From: Pseudomonadota bacterium
Lineage (GTDB): Bacteria > Pseudomonadota > Gammaproteobacteria > Steroidobacterales > Steroidobacteraceae
Reading direction: 5' to 3'
Assembly (NCBI GenBank): GCA_019352035.1
Contig: JABBNZ010000012.1
Span: 1-64,000 of the forward strand
DNA: 64,000 nucleotides
Shown here: positions 62,652-64,000 of the stretch, piece after piece
Numbering within the stretch: position 1 is the first letter of the stretch
Layout of the letters: each line of letters starts with the position of its first letter
Notes under the pieces: generated by a model
Told to the model about the DNA's origin: nothing
What the model saw: only the letters and a program-made list of their open reading frames with translations
The model's database searches: none
Program-made: the position numbers and the translations under genes

Positions 62652-63905
62652 TCAGCCATAGACGGGGAAGCGCCGGCAGAGCTCGAGCACCTGCGCCCGC
62701 ACCCGCTCCACGACGGCCTGCGCACCGCCCGCATCCAAGACCTCGGCGATGAGATCGGCCACCTGCTCGACTTCGCGCTCCTTGAAGCCCCGTGTGGTCG
62801 CGGCCGGCGTGCCGATGCGCAGGCCGCTCGAGATCGCCGGGGGCCGCGGATCGTTCGGCACGGCGTTCTTGTTCACCGTGATGTTGGACTTGCCGAGCGC
62901 GGCGTCGGCCTCCTTGCCGGTGATCGTGCGGCCGATGAGGCTCACGAGAAACAGGTGGTTGTCGGTCCCGCCCGAGACGATCTCATAGCCGCGGCTGGCG
63001 AGCCTCGTGGCCATGGCGCGCGCATTCGCGAGCACCTGTCGCTGATAGGCGGCGAAATCCGGCTGCAGCGCTTCGAGCAGCGCCACCGCTTTGGCCGCGA
63101 TGACGTGCATGAGGGGGCCGCCCTGGGTCCCGGGGAAGATGAGCGAGTTGAGCTTCTTCGCGATCTCCTCGTTCTCGCGCGCCAGAATGAGGCCGCCGCG
63201 CGGCCCGCGCAGCGTCTTGTGGGTCGTTGTCGTGACAACGTCCGCATGCGGCACCGGATTGGGATAGATGCCGGCGGCGACGAGCCCCGCGACATGCGCC
63301 ATGTCCACCACGAGGTACGCGCCCACGCTCTTGGCGATCTCGGCGAATCGCGCCCAGTCGACCACGCGCGAGTACGCGGAGAAGCCTGCGATGATCATCT
63401 TCGGGCGGTGCTCCTCGGCGAGGCGCTGCACCTGCTCGTAATCGATCTCACCCGTGTCGGGGCGGATGCCGTACTGCGCGGCGCGGAAGAACTTGCCGGA
63501 GAAATTGACGCGCGCGCCATGGGTGAGGTGCCCGCCGTGATCGAGGCTCATCCCGAGGATGGGATCGCCCGGCTGCACCAGCGAGAGATAGGCGGCGGCA
63601 TTCGCCTGCGATCCGGAATGCGGCTGCACGTTCGCATAGGCCGCTCCGAAGAGCTTCTTCGCCCGATCGATGGCGAGCTGCTCGGCGATATCGACGTACT
63701 CGCAGCCCCCGTAATAGCGCTTGCCCGGGTAGCCCTCCGCATACTTGTTCGTGAGCACGGAGCCTTGCGCCTCCAGTACCCGCGGGCTCACGTAGTTCTC
63801 CGACGCGATGAGCTCGACGTGGTCCTCCTGGCGTCGCCGCTCTCCCTCGATCGCGCGGCTGAGGTCGGGGTCGAAGCTGCGGATATCCAGGCTCTTGGAG
63901 AACAT
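62652..63905 (-). CDS. glyA: Serine hydroxymethyltransferase
   Basis: 417 residues, PLP-dependent, interconverting serine and glycine with transfer of a one-carbon unit to THF. The PLP lysine is in [16 protein letters not shown]; other marks are [36 protein letters not shown] 63903-63905. Three bases separate its stop from nrdR. The 95 bp upstream hold no recognisable riboswitch. Confidence 0.98.
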   Translation of the reverse strand: MFSKSLDIRSFDPDLSRAIEGERRRQEDHVELIASENYVSPRVLEAQGSVLTNKYAEGYPGKRYYGGCEYVDIAEQLAIDRAKKLFGAAYANVQPHSGSQANAAAYLSLVQPGDPILGMSLDHGGHLTHGARVNFSGKFFRAAQYGIRPDTGEIDYEQVQRLAEEHRPKMIIAGFSAYSRVVDWARFAEIAKSVGAYLVVDMAHVAGLVAAGIYPNPVPHADVVTTTTHKTLRGPRGGLILARENEEIAKKLNSLIFPGTQGGPLMHVIAAKAVALLEALQPDFAAYQRQVLANARAMATRLASRGYEIVSGGTDNHLFLVSLIGRTITGKEADAALGKSNITVNKNAVPNDPRPPAISSGLRIGTPAATTRGFKEREVEQVADLIAEVLDAGGAQAVVERVRAQVLELCRRFPVYG

Positions 63906-64000
63906 TCGGGGGTCCTGTCGAGAACGCGCAAGAAGCCGGGGATTGTACCGGAAGCCCTTCGCCGTGACTGGCCCGCAAGCGACACGGGCTCGTTGCCCGG

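Overview
The window is a high-GC chromosomal segment whose gene orders are typical of Gammaproteobacteria: folD/cysS/gltX/cyclophilin/lpxH, purF-cvpA-SPOR protein-folC-accD-truA-fimV, parE-parC, glyA-nrdR-ribD-ribE...ribB-ribH-nusB-thiL, and the EF-P beta-lysylation genes. ParC/ParE, FimV, a FimX-like protein, EpmA/EpmB and MiaE support Gammaproteobacteria. The GC content, FolE2, many TonB/two-component genes and the operon arrangements suggest a Xanthomonadales/Nevskiales/Steroidobacter-like lineage; that placement is inference, because no rRNA gene is present. I see no tRNA, rRNA, CRISPR array, transposase or integrase.

Layout. 1-5.1 kb: end of folD, cysS, gltX, a periplasmic cyclophilin and lpxH. 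5.1-7.9 kb: an OmpR/EnvZ-type pair with a Met/His-rich Spy-like protein. 8-11 kb: miaE, a Ser/Thr kinase and a glycerate kinase. 11-20 kb: the purF-to-fimV block, all on the minus strand. 20.5-29.6 kb: aroC, prmB, a SCO1 protein, psd, the epmA/msrC/efp/epmB cluster and a degenerate GGDEF-EAL protein. 29.6-34 kb: parC and parE. 34-36.8 kb: a DUF3501 / Fe-S protein / rubrerythrin operon with a clear promoter and palindromic operator. 36.8-40 kb: xseB, dxs, folE2. 40-43.8 kb: a second two-component pair and a Ser/Thr kinase fused to a cyclic-nucleotide-binding domain. 43.8-64 kb: the riboflavin/thiamine/nusB block and nrdR-glyA, split by an accessory island.

The most unusual part is that island (about 46.9-60.0 kb). 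It lies between ribE and ribB, genes that are normally adjacent. It encodes a siderophore-type TonB-dependent receptor, four consecutive PstS-like periplasmic binding proteins (five binding domains, one protein being a tandem fusion), a YncE-like beta-propeller and a TlpA-like thioredoxin in one overlapping operon. Next to it are a divergent LuxR-type regulator and a hybrid sensor kinase. There is no inner-membrane permease and no obvious Fur box. I read it as an uncharacterised envelope uptake/sensing system; its substrate is unknown.

The second unusual layer is non-coding. One dispersed repeat family (five full or partial copies plus two solo hairpins) forms two stem-loops whose arms differ between copies while pairing is kept. 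A second family is built on the GGACAC-TTAAC-GTGTCC hairpin and supplies the stop codon of folE2 and the apparent start of prmB. A 117-bp nested palindrome separates parE from parC. Start sites were chosen from visible ribosome-binding sites and overlaps; all family assignments come from reading motifs, not from database searches.
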